From positions 102,805 through 166,804 of the forward strand of contig NZ_JAELUP010000077.1 in NCBI RefSeq assembly GCF_016424485.1: a stretch of DNA of 64,000 nucleotides. The letters run 5' to 3'. The DNA is from Paenibacillus roseus (GTDB lineage: Bacteria; Bacillota; Bacilli; Paenibacillales; Paenibacillaceae). Below are positions 53,872 to 64,000 of this stretch, piece by piece. The notes beneath the pieces were generated by a model, which had not been told where the DNA came from, did not search any database, and saw only the letters and a program-made list of their open reading frames with translations. A program made the translations under genes and the position numbers. How positions within the stretch are numbered: the stretch's first letter is position 1; each line of letters begins with the position of its first letter.

Positions 53872-56800
53872 GTGCTGCTGATGAGAAAAACGCTAGTCTT
53901 TATGCTTGCTCTTATCCTGTTGCTTCCTTCCAATATAAGCGGCATTCAGGCGATTGCGGCGGCAGCTACGGCACCGAAGGTGACCGTACTGCAAAATGAT
54001 TTTATCAAGGTAACGGTGGACAACAGCACGGGACGCTTCGGTATCCGTACCGTGGAAGGCCAGCCGGTCCGCAAGAAGGACCAGAACGTCGATATGCTGT
54101 TCCGCGGCGACGATCCGGAGACCTCCTTTACGACCTTTAAAATCGACGGAACCGATTATATTTTCGGCAATCCGTATAAATTCGCTTCCGGGCTGTTCTC
54201 GGAAATTACCGCGCCAAAAATCGTGAGCAATCCAAACGGCACGAAGCAGATCGAAACGGTGTGGAAAATAAAAGGCGTGGAGATCAAGCAGATTTTAATG
54301 CTGTATTCAGACAGCGCCGACAAGAAAAATTCCGGTAACGTCAATGTCCGTTATGAAGTCGTGAACAGAAGCGGGGCAAGGGTACAGCTTGGCAGCCGGA
54401 TTCTGCTTGATACAATGGTCGCGGGCAATGACGGGCCAGAGTTCCAGATCGGGACCATCTCCACGCAACCGCTTATGGTGGAGCGCAAGCTGGTTCATGA
54501 TCCGAAGAAGCTGGGCATTCCCGATGAGGATGCGGCGTTCTACAAGCTGCCTCCTTATTGGGTAATGCGGGACAATCTGGATTTGGCTGATCCGCTCGCT
54601 ACGAACGTAATTGCCTACGGCTTCAATAATTTTGCCGAGGGGAATATCAATCTCGTAGACGAGATGATCGTTGGTCACTGGAATGGACTGGCGAACACGA
54701 AGTGGGATTACAAGCCGAACCCGAATCTCGATTTTACACGCGATACGAATGACTATGGCACCGCCGACTCGGCAGTCGCGTTTTATTGGCTGCCAAGGGC
54801 GCTCAATGACAAGGCGGTACAGACGTTTGAGACCGTCTACGGGCTGGGCGAGATTATTGAGCCCAATCAAGTGTTTTCCATCCGCTATATCGATCCGGTA
54901 CAGCAGCTTGCCACCCTATCGGATAATAGTGATTATGCGAACGAAGGCGTCTTTGATATTATTGCCGAGGTCGAGAATCTTGCCTCTTTTAATATGGAGC
55001 AATCCAAAATCAACGTGGAGCTGTCTTTGCAGAACGGATTGAACTTCGTCAAGCTGGATGATCAGGGGCGGGTTGTACGGGATCAGAACGGCAAGGTGGC
55101 AACCGAGGCGTTCCGCAGCAAGTCGCTGGAGTTCATGAAGCCGGCAACCCCGGAGGAAGCAGCGCAGGGGATTATCCCGAAGTATAAGCCTGGCGATACG
55201 GTAACGGTAGCTTTCAAAGTGCAGGCCAAGGGCAGACCATGGCCGGTGACGAGGGAGTACATGCTCAAGGTCAAAAGCCCGGAAACACAAGCGAAGCTGG
55301 GCCAGCCAAACCAGAACGGCATTCAGGATGAGGACATAAAAGCGCAATACGAATCGAGCAAGGCAAACTTTATTTTGCTTCCTGCTGTCGGCAATGCGGT
55401 CCCAACTTATGTATATGCGATGTCGCCAAAGGAACTGTACAGCAAGGACATCAAGTACATTACGGTCAACCTGTCGAATATTGAAGCTTACCATACAGGC
55501 AACGAAACGACGCCTCCCAACTTCGATTTATATCTGCAGGAAAAGGCAACCGGGAAGCGGTACAAAGTATCGGTCAAGGACTCGGTTATTTTGCAGCCGA
55601 CAGATGACGGCTTCTCCGGTGATATGCGGATCGCATACCGTGGAGGGGAACTGGTTAACGCCGCGGGTGATGTCATTCAGGCCGGACTCGGGCCGGAGCT
55701 GCCGCTGGGCGAGTACCAGGTGCAGATTGACTTCAAGGGGGACACTGGCGGGGACAAAGAAATCGCTGCCATGTATGATATTACAACCAGTCAATTGTTC
55801 AGGGTCACCGACAATCCGAAATCACGGATCAGAGAAGCGGGTCTCATGGCGCTCTACAAGCAAACCGTTGATTTGAAGCATGTGGCAACAGGCGGCGCTC
55901 CTGGTCAGGAACTGCTCGATGAGTTAAACAGTTTGTTCCCTGGTGAGCCGTTTAAGCAAGGAGCGGATTTATACAGTTCAATTACAGCTTTCAAGCAGAC
56001 GAAGACCTTATTCGGAATCGCGAGCAAGGCGGCCGATCCGAAGTTCAAGCTGGACGAATTCCTGGATGAGGATTCACTGGAGGAAGTGCCGGCCTATAGC
56101 TACAAGCTGTTCTCTTCCGAGGAAGAAATGGAACAGTTCTTTGATGAAGAGAGCGAGGAAGGCGCAAAACGCGAGAAGCTCGTTGTCGTCAGGGGCATGA
56201 TCCGGGAAGTGGGCGAGGGCAAGGATCTCCAGGCCGTCGTCGATACCCGCACGGAACCTGCAATTATTAACGACGCCGTCGCTTATAAAGGCAAGGACAT
56301 GGTCTTTGTCCGCGGCAAACTGGATATTTTCGGTGTGAAAAGCAAGGTGAACGGCTATGACCGGATGCCGTTTTTCGATTCCTTATTTGTAAAAGGTGAC
56401 GGCTTGCTCAGTGTGGCAAGCAGCGGTTTCGTCTTCCACCGGGGAGAGTGGACGCTTGATTTCTATAACGGCTTCAACAAGACCGTTGGCGACAGTCTGG
56501 TCGAGGACGAAGAGGAAGAAGACGAAGAGAAGGAAAAAGAGAAAGACAATGACGGCAACGAAGAGGACGACAGTCTGAACGGCAGTCTGAAATGGGCGGT
56601 CGGCGGTCTCGGAGACCGGATTAATCCGCTTCGCCAGGTGATGATTGAGAAGGTGTATTTTAACAAGCACAGCTTGTTCGCGGCTCCGAGCTTTTCGATC
56701 TCCGGCTTCGGCTTCTCCTTTAACGATTTCATACTGCGCGAGGGCGGCGTCTCCTTTGGCGGCTCGATCAAGCTGAAGGTGGTCGAGGGCGAAGTTAAAA

Positions 56801-59800
56801 ATGTCGTCTTCAATGAGAAGGGCTTCGTAGGCGTAGACGCGTCCATGAAGTTTGAGTTGGATAAGGATCTCGGGCTTCTGGGCTCGAAAAAAGACAAGAA
56901 GGACAAGAAAGGCAAGGATGATGACGGCGGAGGCGTTAGCGGCGAGCTGAACGTCGTGCATTATGTGCAGCCTGTGAAGAATATCGACAACCAGTATGGC
57001 ATCAAGTTCAAGGCGGATTTGAAAAATACCGTTGAAGTACAGGCGGAGCTTGGCTTCAAAAAGGTAGCGGACGGCCGAATATTGCCCGATGTCGTTGCCT
57101 TTGGCACGACCTTGGGGAAACCGGGCGTCATGATTGGCGGAGCTACCTACCTGACCGCCATCCGCGGAGCCATCCGTGAGCTGGCAGATACCATTGCCGG
57201 CGGCAGCGACAAAGATCCGTTCCCGCTGGTGGTGCAGGCTGGTGTCGATTTGAAATTCGGAATTTCACCGGCGAATTTCTTTGGCAAGGTCGATCTCACT
57301 GTGAAGCGAACCGGCTTCAAAGTAGAAGGGACGATGGATTTCTCATTAAAGCCTGATCCTAAAAAGGATGACCTCCTCCCAATGCTCAGCAAGGCGCTGC
57401 TGGAAGCGCAATGGATGACGCCGTGGTTTGTGCGTCTAGCGGCGGAAGTTGATATTGGCGGCTGGGATGTCATTATCGGGAAGGCTGGAATCTTCGTTGG
57501 ACAGAATTTGGAGAAGAACCGCATTGATTTCGAGGGATATATCGGAGCCAAAGTGCAAATTCCGGGCAGTGTCCCGATTGTAGGCGGCATGCCGCTATCC
57601 AGCGTATTTTTCGGTCTGAACAACGATAAAGTATGGGGCAGCGTAGGCGTGCTCTTCATTTCGCTGGGCATTACCTACTACTGGGGCGGCGGAGTCGAAT
57701 TCGGCACCTCCGGCGAGAATTTGCCGGATGGCCTGATCCACCTCGTTATCGACGACCCGGAGAAGGGGCCGCGTCTGCTTGTTATCGGACAAGGTGTCGA
57801 GACCGTTGCAACTTCATGGATTGATGCCGAGCAGGCTGCTCAAGGCGTTGTCTACCGCAATATTGCCGAGGGTGTAAGCGTAATGGAGAATGGCGCTGTA
57901 AACAGCGGTATCGGCGGCATTGTCACGAAGAATGGCGGCAGAGTTCATGAAATTCCAGTGGCTGGTGTCTCGGGCAATGCAATCATTGAGATGCAGTATG
58001 ATCAGAAGAATATGCCTAACTTTACCTTGAAGGATCGTGACGGCAAGCTGTATCCGATTGTGTTTGACAACACCAACAAGAACCCGCAAGCCAATGCATT
58101 CACGCAGGAAGTTTTGGCGGCAGATTCGCCGGATGGCGTCGACACAAGAAAGGCGTATATCATCCTTCCTGCCGACCGGGTCAAATCAGGTGGCACCTGG
58201 ACGCTCACATCCTTAACGCCGGTAGAGACGCGCTTGCTGAATGTACCGGTAGCGCCAGGGCTGAAGAATGTGTCGCTGATCAAGAACAGCAATGATCCGA
58301 ACAAGTTCAAGGCAGCTTGGCAGGTTGAGAACGCGCAGCCGGGAGATACGGTCAATCTGTACCTGGCTGAGGATGCGGTGACGCAGGAGAAGACCGTGCT
58401 GGCCAACGGCGAGGAAGTGCTGGAACCGGGCGAGCCGGGATTGCTTATCGGAAAAGATATTCCTGTTGACCATCTAGGCGGGGCAAGCGGCAGCATCACT
58501 AACGGCAGCACCGACATTGATGTTACGAGGGTATCCGTGCTCGGGGGGCAGGAAGATATTCGCGGACTGCTGCAACAGGGCAGCTACTATCTGCGGGCGG
58601 AACTGAAATCTCATGCCGCTTTCGGCACGAAGACTTCACCCGAGAAGTTCGAAATTATTGACCCGCTTGCACCACAGAAGGTGAGCGACGTCGTCATAGA
58701 GCCGGCAGGCAACGGACTGTTTGCATTGTCTTTCAAACCAGGCGCCCGCAAGCCGGGTCAGAACAGCTTTGAGCAGAGCTATATGATTGAAGCGCTGCAG
58801 AACAAGCAAGGCAAGCTGGAAAAGGTGGAGAGCTTCGGCGAACTGCTGTTCACGGCGGATGAACTGGCCCCGTACTGGAACAGCGCCAGCGGTCGCTACG
58901 AAGGCATTCTGATTGGCGGCTGGACGGCCACATCGTCTTCGGACAAGATCAATACCTCAAGTCTGGAGGGTACTGTTCTGGACCTGAAGGATGTAAAGTA
59001 TACCGGGCTTAAGACCGGACAGGAATACATTGCAGGTGTCACATCTGCCAATAAGCCGCCGAAGGAAGCGGACCAGAATGAAAATTATCATTTTGCCGAG
59101 CGGTCGATCAGCTCGAAGGAGATGCTTCCGGTTCCGAAGAAGCCTGTGCTTGGCATCCGCTCCGATTCCGGGACGGTGACCGGCTCGGGCGCGCATACGG
59201 AACTGCTGACCGGCAAGACCGAGCAAATATTGAAGCTGACTGCTGATCAGAAAGATATCGAGATCGAGGCTTTCTATGCGGAGGAATCGCTTGGGAAGAC
59301 GCTGCTTGCCAACAGCGGCAACGGCAGCCAGGGAACCTTGAAGCTTGATCAATTCAAGACAGATGGCCCTTATGCAATCGAACTGGTAGCTCGCAATAAG
59401 AAGACTCGGGACAAATCAGTGACCATGCTGTATTTGACCGTTGATACGATTGCTCCGGTGCTGTATATTGATCAGCCTCTGACCGGAGAGCGCACTGCGA
59501 ACGGAAAAATCAAAGTGTCCGGTACGACCTCGAATGATGCGAGTCTGAGAGTCAACGGCAAGCCGATTCAAGTAGGGGACGACGGCAAATTTGACGGAGA
59601 GGTAGAGCTTGCTTCGGCCGAGCCGACCGCAGTACTGGAATTTACAGCAGTTGACGGGGCAGGCAATGAGAATCAAGCTGCCGTGCAAATCTCCAACGAC
59701 CGCTATGAAATTCCGTCGGCGCTGATCATTAAGGAGTTGAAAGATTTACAGCCAGGAGAAAGCCAGTCCATTCAGGCTGTCCTGAAATTCGCCATCGGCA

Positions 59801-61542
59801 AGGATGCGGGCGGCAAGCCGAAATTCAAGGAGGTTGCCATCCCTGCGGGCGACAAGCGTCTGAGCTATACCGTTCAAAGAGGCGGCTCCGTACAAGTGAC
59901 AAGCACAGGACGGATGACGGGGCTTGTGAGTGGCGGCAGCATCATCGAGGCCACCTATAAAGTCTCTGAAGATGTAGCGCTGAATGCAATGACGCTCGCG
60001 ATTGTGAAGGGGCTGGACAGCATTACCGCTGCCTCTTCGGCTATTGCCAATGCGCCGGGCAAGACCAGGCTCACGGTAAGCGGGACGGGAGATATGGATG
60101 GACAGCAGCTTGTTTACAAAGTATTTGCCAAAGGAACGAATGTTGCGCTTCCGGCATATCTGGAGGACTTAAGCAGCTGGAGCTTGCTCCCTGACAGCGG
60201 TGAAATTAGCGCGAGTGATGGCGACAGCATAGTAGTCGCCAAACGATTGACGCAAAGCAAGCAAGCTACTGCTGTATCATCCAAGGTGACAGCGAAAGTA
60301 TGGCAAGCTCCTGGCAATAATGGCGGCGGTGGAGGAGGCGGCTTCGGCGGCGGAGGACCAGTTGTAAATACAGGTCCTGCCGAAGTGAGCGTGGACGGTC
60401 AGCAGGTGAAGGCCGAGCGTTCCGGCAATGAAGTGCGTATTCATCTGAAAGCCGACCAAGTGACGGTGAAAGAATCATCCGATTTGATCATATCGGCTAA
60501 GGATACGACGGCCGAAAGCTATGATCTGCTTGTGGATAAGAGCATTGTAGAGCAGCTCCGCAACAAGAAAAGCAAGCTTCGTGTGGAGCTGCCGGAGGCA
60601 GCATTGGCGCTTGATCCTGATAAGCTGGAGGGTCTGACAGAAGACCTTCACATTAAAGTTGGTGCAAGCAGCGCTGTTTCCATCAGCGGTCTGAAGAAAG
60701 TGGCGGACAGCTTGAAAGCTTCGCTGCTGGGCGGAGGCCAAAGTACGGCGATTACAACCAATCTTCCAGCGGCAAGCTTCCTTCCTTATGTGAATGCGCA
60801 GATTGCTGTGCCGGGCAATGCTAAGGCCGGTGACATCTCGGCCATCATTCTAAGAAGTGAGAGCGGAAGCTGGACGACCGTTCCTTGGAAGCTGGAGCAG
60901 ATCAACGGCAAGACTTATGCCAAGATTCATTTGACCGGATCGGGCAGCATCGGTTTTATTGGCGGCAGCGGAAAGCCGTTCAAGGATGTCACAGACGATT
61001 TCTGGGGCCAGCATAGTATTAAAGAAGCAGCTGCGAAGCTGTTTGTCCTGGGCAAGAGCGCAGAGCGCTTCGAGCCGAATAGCCGGATCACCCGGGCTGA
61101 ATACCCAACCATTCTGCTCAGAGTGGGCGGATGGTTGAACCGGCCTGCGGCAGGAAGCTTTACCGATGTAGCCGGGAAAGATTGGTTCAGCCGCAGCGTA
61201 TCCATCGCTGCCGATCTGGGCATCGTCACGGGCAAGGAGAACGGCGCTTATGAGCCAAACGCGATTCTTTCCCGTATCGAAGCCATGACGATGGCAGGAC
61301 GTATGCTTGGTGTGCTTGGATTGGCAGAGGAACTGACCGATCAGGAAGCGGAGCGCATTCTGGGCGAGTTCAAGGACGGATCTGCAGTTCCGGTCTGGGC
61401 GCGCAAGCCGGTTGCGCTGACGATCAAGCAGGGCCTGATTCGCGGAGAGGGAGGCAACATTAATCCGCAAGGCGTCCTCACCCGGGCACAGGCAGCAGCC
61501 ATTGCCATTCGTCTGGATCAATTTATAACGGGGCAACAATAG
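53872..61542 (+). CDS. Giant SLH-domain surface protein (2556 aa)
   Basis: Signal peptide with cleavage near IAAAATAP. Beta-rich N-terminal part (to about 860) with an acidic tract near 876-902 (EDEEEEDEEKEKEKDN) and a Lys/Asp tract near 1005-1020 (KKDKKDKKGKDDD). A Gly/Phe-rich part (about 905-1310) suggests an amphipathic beta structure (FSISGFGFSFNDF). Fibronectin/Ig-like modules follow, then a poly-Gly linker near 2150. Three SLH domains close it (about 2367-2420, 2427-2485, 2500-2550; GKPFKDV, GSFTDVAGKDW, FKDGSAVPVW), which bind pyruvylated wall polymer. Start: GTG 53872 with AGGAGG eight bases upstream. Likely a long cell-wall-bound fibre or adhesin. Confidence 0.87.
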   Translation: MLLMRKTLVFMLALILLLPSNISGIQAIAAAATAPKVTVLQNDFIKVTVDNSTGRFGIRTVEGQPVRKKDQNVDMLFRGDDPETSFTTFKIDGTDYIFGNPYKFASGLFSEITAPKIVSNPNGTKQIETVWKIKGVEIKQILMLYSDSADKKNSGNVNVRYEVVNRSGARVQLGSRILLDTMVAGNDGPEFQIGTISTQPLMVERKLVHDPKKLGIPDEDAAFYKLPPYWVMRDNLDLADPLATNVIAYGFNNFAEGNINLVDEMIVGHWNGLANTKWDYKPNPNLDFTRDTNDYGTADSAVAFYWLPRALNDKAVQTFETVYGLGEIIEPNQVFSIRYIDPVQQLATLSDNSDYANEGVFDIIAEVENLASFNMEQSKINVELSLQNGLNFVKLDDQGRVVRDQNGKVATEAFRSKSLEFMKPATPEEAAQGIIPKYKPGDTVTVAFKVQAKGRPWPVTREYMLKVKSPETQAKLGQPNQNGIQDEDIKAQYESSKANFILLPAVGNAVPTYVYAMSPKELYSKDIKYITVNLSNIEAYHTGNETTPPNFDLYLQEKATGKRYKVSVKDSVILQPTDDGFSGDMRIAYRGGELVNAAGDVIQAGLGPELPLGEYQVQIDFKGDTGGDKEIAAMYDITTSQLFRVTDNPKSRIREAGLMALYKQTVDLKHVATGGAPGQELLDELNSLFPGEPFKQGADLYSSITAFKQTKTLFGIASKAADPKFKLDEFLDEDSLEEVPAYSYKLFSSEEEMEQFFDEESEEGAKREKLVVVRGMIREVGEGKDLQAVVDTRTEPAIINDAVAYKGKDMVFVRGKLDIFGVKSKVNGYDRMPFFDSLFVKGDGLLSVASSGFVFHRGEWTLDFYNGFNKTVGDSLVEDEEEEDEEKEKEKDNDGNEEDDSLNGSLKWAVGGLGDRINPLRQVMIEKVYFNKHSLFAAPSFSISGFGFSFNDFILREGGVSFGGSIKLKVVEGEVKNVVFNEKGFVGVDASMKFELDKDLGLLGSKKDKKDKKGKDDDGGGVSGELNVVHYVQPVKNIDNQYGIKFKADLKNTVEVQAELGFKKVADGRILPDVVAFGTTLGKPGVMIGGATYLTAIRGAIRELADTIAGGSDKDPFPLVVQAGVDLKFGISPANFFGKVDLTVKRTGFKVEGTMDFSLKPDPKKDDLLPMLSKALLEAQWMTPWFVRLAAEVDIGGWDVIIGKAGIFVGQNLEKNRIDFEGYIGAKVQIPGSVPIVGGMPLSSVFFGLNNDKVWGSVGVLFISLGITYYWGGGVEFGTSGENLPDGLIHLVIDDPEKGPRLLVIGQGVETVATSWIDAEQAAQGVVYRNIAEGVSVMENGAVNSGIGGIVTKNGGRVHEIPVAGVSGNAIIEMQYDQKNMPNFTLKDRDGKLYPIVFDNTNKNPQANAFTQEVLAADSPDGVDTRKAYIILPADRVKSGGTWTLTSLTPVETRLLNVPVAPGLKNVSLIKNSNDPNKFKAAWQVENAQPGDTVNLYLAEDAVTQEKTVLANGEEVLEPGEPGLLIGKDIPVDHLGGASGSITNGSTDIDVTRVSVLGGQEDIRGLLQQGSYYLRAELKSHAAFGTKTSPEKFEIIDPLAPQKVSDVVIEPAGNGLFALSFKPGARKPGQNSFEQSYMIEALQNKQGKLEKVESFGELLFTADELAPYWNSASGRYEGILIGGWTATSSSDKINTSSLEGTVLDLKDVKYTGLKTGQEYIAGVTSANKPPKEADQNENYHFAERSISSKEMLPVPKKPVLGIRSDSGTVTGSGAHTELLTGKTEQILKLTADQKDIEIEAFYAEESLGKTLLANSGNGSQGTLKLDQFKTDGPYAIELVARNKKTRDKSVTMLYLTVDTIAPVLYIDQPLTGERTANGKIKVSGTTSNDASLRVNGKPIQVGDDGKFDGEVELASAEPTAVLEFTAVDGAGNENQAAVQISNDRYEIPSALIIKELKDLQPGESQSIQAVLKFAIGKDAGGKPKFKEVAIPAGDKRLSYTVQRGGSVQVTSTGRMTGLVSGGSIIEATYKVSEDVALNAMTLAIVKGLDSITAASSAIANAPGKTRLTVSGTGDMDGQQLVYKVFAKGTNVALPAYLEDLSSWSLLPDSGEISASDGDSIVVAKRLTQSKQATAVSSKVTAKVWQAPGNNGGGGGGGFGGGGPVVNTGPAEVSVDGQQVKAERSGNEVRIHLKADQVTVKESSDLIISAKDTTAESYDLLVDKSIVEQLRNKKSKLRVELPEAALALDPDKLEGLTEDLHIKVGASSAVSISGLKKVADSLKASLLGGGQSTAITTNLPAASFLPYVNAQIAVPGNAKAGDISAIILRSESGSWTTVPWKLEQINGKTYAKIHLTGSGSIGFIGGSGKPFKDVTDDFWGQHSIKEAAAKLFVLGKSAERFEPNSRITRAEYPTILLRVGGWLNRPAAGSFTDVAGKDWFSRSVSIAADLGIVTGKENGAYEPNAILSRIEAMTMAGRMLGVLGLAEELTDQEAERILGEFKDGSAVPVWARKPVALTIKQGLIRGEGGNINPQGVLTRAQAAAIAIRLDQFITGQQ

Positions 61543-61549
61543 GCACGGC

Positions 61550-61586
61550 GTACCCACACAAGCAGCAGTCAGGTTTGTGTGGGTAC
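61550..61586. repeat. Perfect 12-bp hairpin after the SLH gene
   Basis: GTACCCACACAA (61550-61561) pairs with TTGTGTGGGTAC (61575-61586), 13-base loop, no T-run. Same kind of element as at 53768. Confidence 0.65.
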
Positions 61587-61703
61587 ATCTGCTCCAAGGG
61601 ACTGCGCATACGCAGGAGCCGAAGATGGGGGAACGTCGGGCATAGATCAGACATTCTTGTAAATATAGTTGAGCTTCACAATTTATCTATAGGCGGTGCA
61701 TGA

Positions 61704-64000
61704 ATGATAGCGAAGCGACCATCGGTGTACAAGCTTGCCATTGCCGTAATGTGTTTGTCCATTGCGGCTCTCGCGGGTGTCTACATGGCCAAAGCCGAAC
61801 CGGAGAGTTGGGACGGCTATGCCCAAACAGACTGGTACAACGAGACTTATGTCACTTTTACGATTGATTCAAAGGAGAAGCTGGCTGGCGTAGCCAAACT
61901 GGTCAATACCGGCGTGTCGGACACGGGTGTCCAGATTAACGGCTTCAGCGGCAAAATTTTGGAGATCGACCGCAACCTGGACTTATCCGATTATTTGTGG
62001 ACGCCCATCGGCAGCGCCGAGCATCCCTTTAAAGGCACACTGATTGCCGAAGGCGGGAAGGTGTTCACCATATCCGGCATGAACGTCTCCAGCAGTGACA
62101 GCTATTGGGGCCTTGTCGGATATATGGAGGGCGGTACGGTAGGCGGATTTAAGTTTACCGCAGACGGCAGCTTGACGGTCACAAATTCCGGCCGCGATGT
62201 ATATGCCGGGGCAGCTGTCGGGAAGATGACGGACAGCAGCATTGTGTACCAGATTACAAATTATATTCCGATACACGTTCAGGAGAACAGCCACAAGGTC
62301 CGCGTCGGCGGTATTGTTGGCGCGGGGGACGGCGCTGTCTCCAGCTCAAGCAATGAGGCAGATGTTACCGCCTTCGGTTCCACGGCTGCGGCTGGAGGTA
62401 TTGCGGGCCAAGGAGGACTTTCCGGATTAAGAATCAAGAAGACAGAAAACCATGGAGCCGTCGCGACAGAAAGCGATGGAACCGGAGATGTCTACGCAGG
62501 AGGAATCGTCGGCCATGCCCAGGGCTCTCTGCGCATGAATGAGGAAAATACGCCGGTGGCCAACACAGGTGCGATCACAGCAGAGTATGGGGAGCACAGT
62601 TATGCCGGCGGGCTTGTTGGCCGGGCCGGGGCAGACATTGCCTTCTCCGAATTATCTGCGAACAGCGGATCGGTTACGGTTGACGCCCCGCAGGCGCTGG
62701 GCTCCTTTGCAGGCGGGCTGATCGGAGAGATCGGCGCGGCGCAGAATGAGCCATTATTCCAGATCCAGTTTACGAGCAGCGCTCCAGTTACGAACCATGG
62801 GGGCGCCAATGTCCATACCGGCGGCGTAGCCGGACGGATTGACAGCAGCTTGACATGGGGCCGCAATTTTACGAATCAGGTTGACATTGCAGCATCCGGG
62901 CAGTCGGAGGTTTATACAGGCGGTCTGATCGGAAGCATCACAGGTGATTTGCGATTTTTGGGCGCTGCAGTCAATTCGGCTGCTGTGACCGTAACCGGCA
63001 ATCCGAACGAAGCCTATACAGGCGGTCTGATCGGTTCAGCGAGTCAGCGTGTGCTACTCGATCATACCGTAGCTGAAGGATATGCGAACCGGGGCAAGTT
63101 GGTTGTTGAAGGCGGTAAAGCCGTGTATACCGGGGGTATTGTGTCCAATCAGGCCTATGCTACCTCTGCAGGCGGAGCGGCAGCAAATGTTGTCAGCATC
63201 GGGGATATTTCGGTAAAGGGACAAACGGAGCTGTATACCGGCGGATATATTGGCCGGGTTGATGGCAACAAGGCAGCAGATACTGCAATTGACAGCGCAA
63301 CATTCGCGCATGAAATTCAGGTGACTGCGGCTGAATCCGGCGGGGAGAACGGGATTTATACCGGTGGTATTGTCGGCGCTTACTATGCCGGTACGGCCAT
63401 TTCGAATACGTCCTTTACAGGACGTATCGATGTACAGGGCAAATCCGCCGCATATACCGGCGGCATCGCCGGGTATCTGGACGGCGGGACAATCAAGAAA
63501 GCAAAAGCAGGTTATACCGCTGCCAATTTTGCAAAAATGACTTCAGACGGCACGCTTGGCGGCATAGCCGGCTATGTGAACGGGACAATTACCGAAACTC
63601 AGGTCCGCTATCTCGCGCTTCAGGTTAAACCTCATAGCGTGGCGGGCGGAGTAGCCGGCTGGGCGCAAGGTGAAATTTCCCAAACGGTTGTCGGCGCGGC
63701 GGATACTATGGCAAGCGATAGCGTTACGTTTGCAGCCGCGCTGGATAACGCGGCAAGCGGCAGCGACAAGATTATCGCCGGGGGAATTATCGGCGCCAAT
63801 ACAGACGAGCTGGCAGTGACAGAAAGTGAAGTCACTCGTATCACTTTAATAACAGAAACAGGAAGAAGCGGCTATACTTTCGGGGCGGTGGCAGGGCAGC
63901 TTACTTCGGATGCTGTCATTGGTTCTCTGGAGAAGCCAGTTCAGGTGCATCATGTAGCAGTTGAAGCTCAGGCATCGGATAGCTTGCTGGGCGGAGTGGC
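61704..64000 (+). CDS. Exported GLUG-repeat protein (3' end beyond the window)
   Basis: Open from ATG 61704 to the right edge without a stop, at least 765 codons. The start KRPSVYKLAIAVMCLSIAAL is a signal peptide or anchor. After about 130 residues the protein becomes a long series of GLUG-like units recurring every 35-50 residues, each marked by YTGG-L/I-I/V-G (YAGGIVGHA, YAGGLVGRA, YTGGLIGSI, YTGGYIGRV, YTGGIAGYL). These are expected to form a right-handed beta-helix or stacked beta structure on the cell surface. AGGCGG is eight bases before the ATG; an out-of-frame ATG at 61700 is not used. Follows the SLH gene on the same strand. Confidence 0.85.
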   Translation, partial: MIAKRPSVYKLAIAVMCLSIAALAGVYMAKAEPESWDGYAQTDWYNETYVTFTIDSKEKLAGVAKLVNTGVSDTGVQINGFSGKILEIDRNLDLSDYLWTPIGSAEHPFKGTLIAEGGKVFTISGMNVSSSDSYWGLVGYMEGGTVGGFKFTADGSLTVTNSGRDVYAGAAVGKMTDSSIVYQITNYIPIHVQENSHKVRVGGIVGAGDGAVSSSSNEADVTAFGSTAAAGGIAGQGGLSGLRIKKTENHGAVATESDGTGDVYAGGIVGHAQGSLRMNEENTPVANTGAITAEYGEHSYAGGLVGRAGADIAFSELSANSGSVTVDAPQALGSFAGGLIGEIGAAQNEPLFQIQFTSSAPVTNHGGANVHTGGVAGRIDSSLTWGRNFTNQVDIAASGQSEVYTGGLIGSITGDLRFLGAAVNSAAVTVTGNPNEAYTGGLIGSASQRVLLDHTVAEGYANRGKLVVEGGKAVYTGGIVSNQAYATSAGGAAANVVSIGDISVKGQTELYTGGYIGRVDGNKAADTAIDSATFAHEIQVTAAESGGENGIYTGGIVGAYYAGTAISNTSFTGRIDVQGKSAAYTGGIAGYLDGGTIKKAKAGYTAANFAKMTSDGTLGGIAGYVNGTITETQVRYLALQVKPHSVAGGVAGWAQGEISQTVVGAADTMASDSVTFAAALDNAASGSDKIIAGGIIGANTDELAVTESEVTRITLITETGRSGYTFGAVAGQLTSDAVIGSLEKPVQVHHVAVEAQASDSLLGGV

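Noticed and set aside
1-64000. CRISPR arrays, tRNA and rRNA genes
   Set aside because: No regularly spaced direct repeats of CRISPR length and no tRNA- or rRNA-like conserved segments were noticed; a covariance-model scan would be decisive.

Overview
The window looks like a chromosome segment of a spore-forming Firmicute of the Paenibacillus/Brevibacillus type (family assignment is inference). Support: a BclB-type collagen-like spore-surface protein, bacillithiol synthesis (bshB2 with yojF), HrcA-type CIRCE control of htpG, YpsA and YqkE homologues, strong AGGAGG ribosome sites with many TTG/GTG starts, and very large SLH-anchored surface proteins. Most of the window has balanced base composition; the stretch from about 27.6 to 32.7 kb is clearly AT-richer and looks acquired.

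Layout. 0-9 kb: the 3' end of a collagen-like gene, an RsgA GTPase (-), yojF-bshB2, then two Fur-box genes, a siderophore-binding lipoprotein and an AraC regulator fused to the same kind of binding domain. Next come a GH30 glycosidase (-) and a divergent AraC regulator. 9-18 kb: a metallophosphoesterase, a small membrane protein, an ArsR-SRPBCC operon followed by a 5'-truncated flavin reductase and a DUF1801 protein, several gene remnants, a methyltransferase, Ohr, YpsA and an Eis-like acetyltransferase. 18-25.5 kb: a HAD phosphatase divergent from a seven-gene run: two NMT1/ThiY-like binding proteins (the second without a signal peptide), an APH-fold kinase, an ABC permease and ATPase, a MerR regulator and a sulfurtransferase.

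25.5-33.2 kb is an accessory region. It starts with three copies of the sulfurtransferase 3' end, two of them flanking a decayed stretch with a tyrosine-recombinase fragment, which suggests an integration site. It continues with an AT-rich set: a secreted protein with a short tandem repeat, an N-terminally anchored extracellular protein, an ABC ATPase broken by a frameshift in its Walker A motif, a dead transposase and an ABC-2 type permease. This resembles a secreted-effector or bacteriocin system with a dedicated ABC transporter, now probably inactive. It is the best candidate here for an undescribed system.

33-48 kb returns to ordinary chromosome: an SF0329-like protein, an alpha/beta hydrolase with a MarR regulator and a divergent quinone-reductase-like gene, yqkE, a copper-type cluster (CsoR-like operator, copZ, two-component system, YdhK-like and F510_1955-like lipoproteins), CIRCE-controlled htpG, a second phosphoesterase, a zinc-ribbon/alpha-CTD protein, and a MocR regulator-ddl-aminotransferase operon.

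48-64 kb is given over to three giant exported proteins on the same strand: 1740 aa with Ig-like modules, 2556 aa ending in three SLH domains, and a GLUG-repeat protein that runs off the window. Perfect 12-bp hairpins without U-tracts lie between them.
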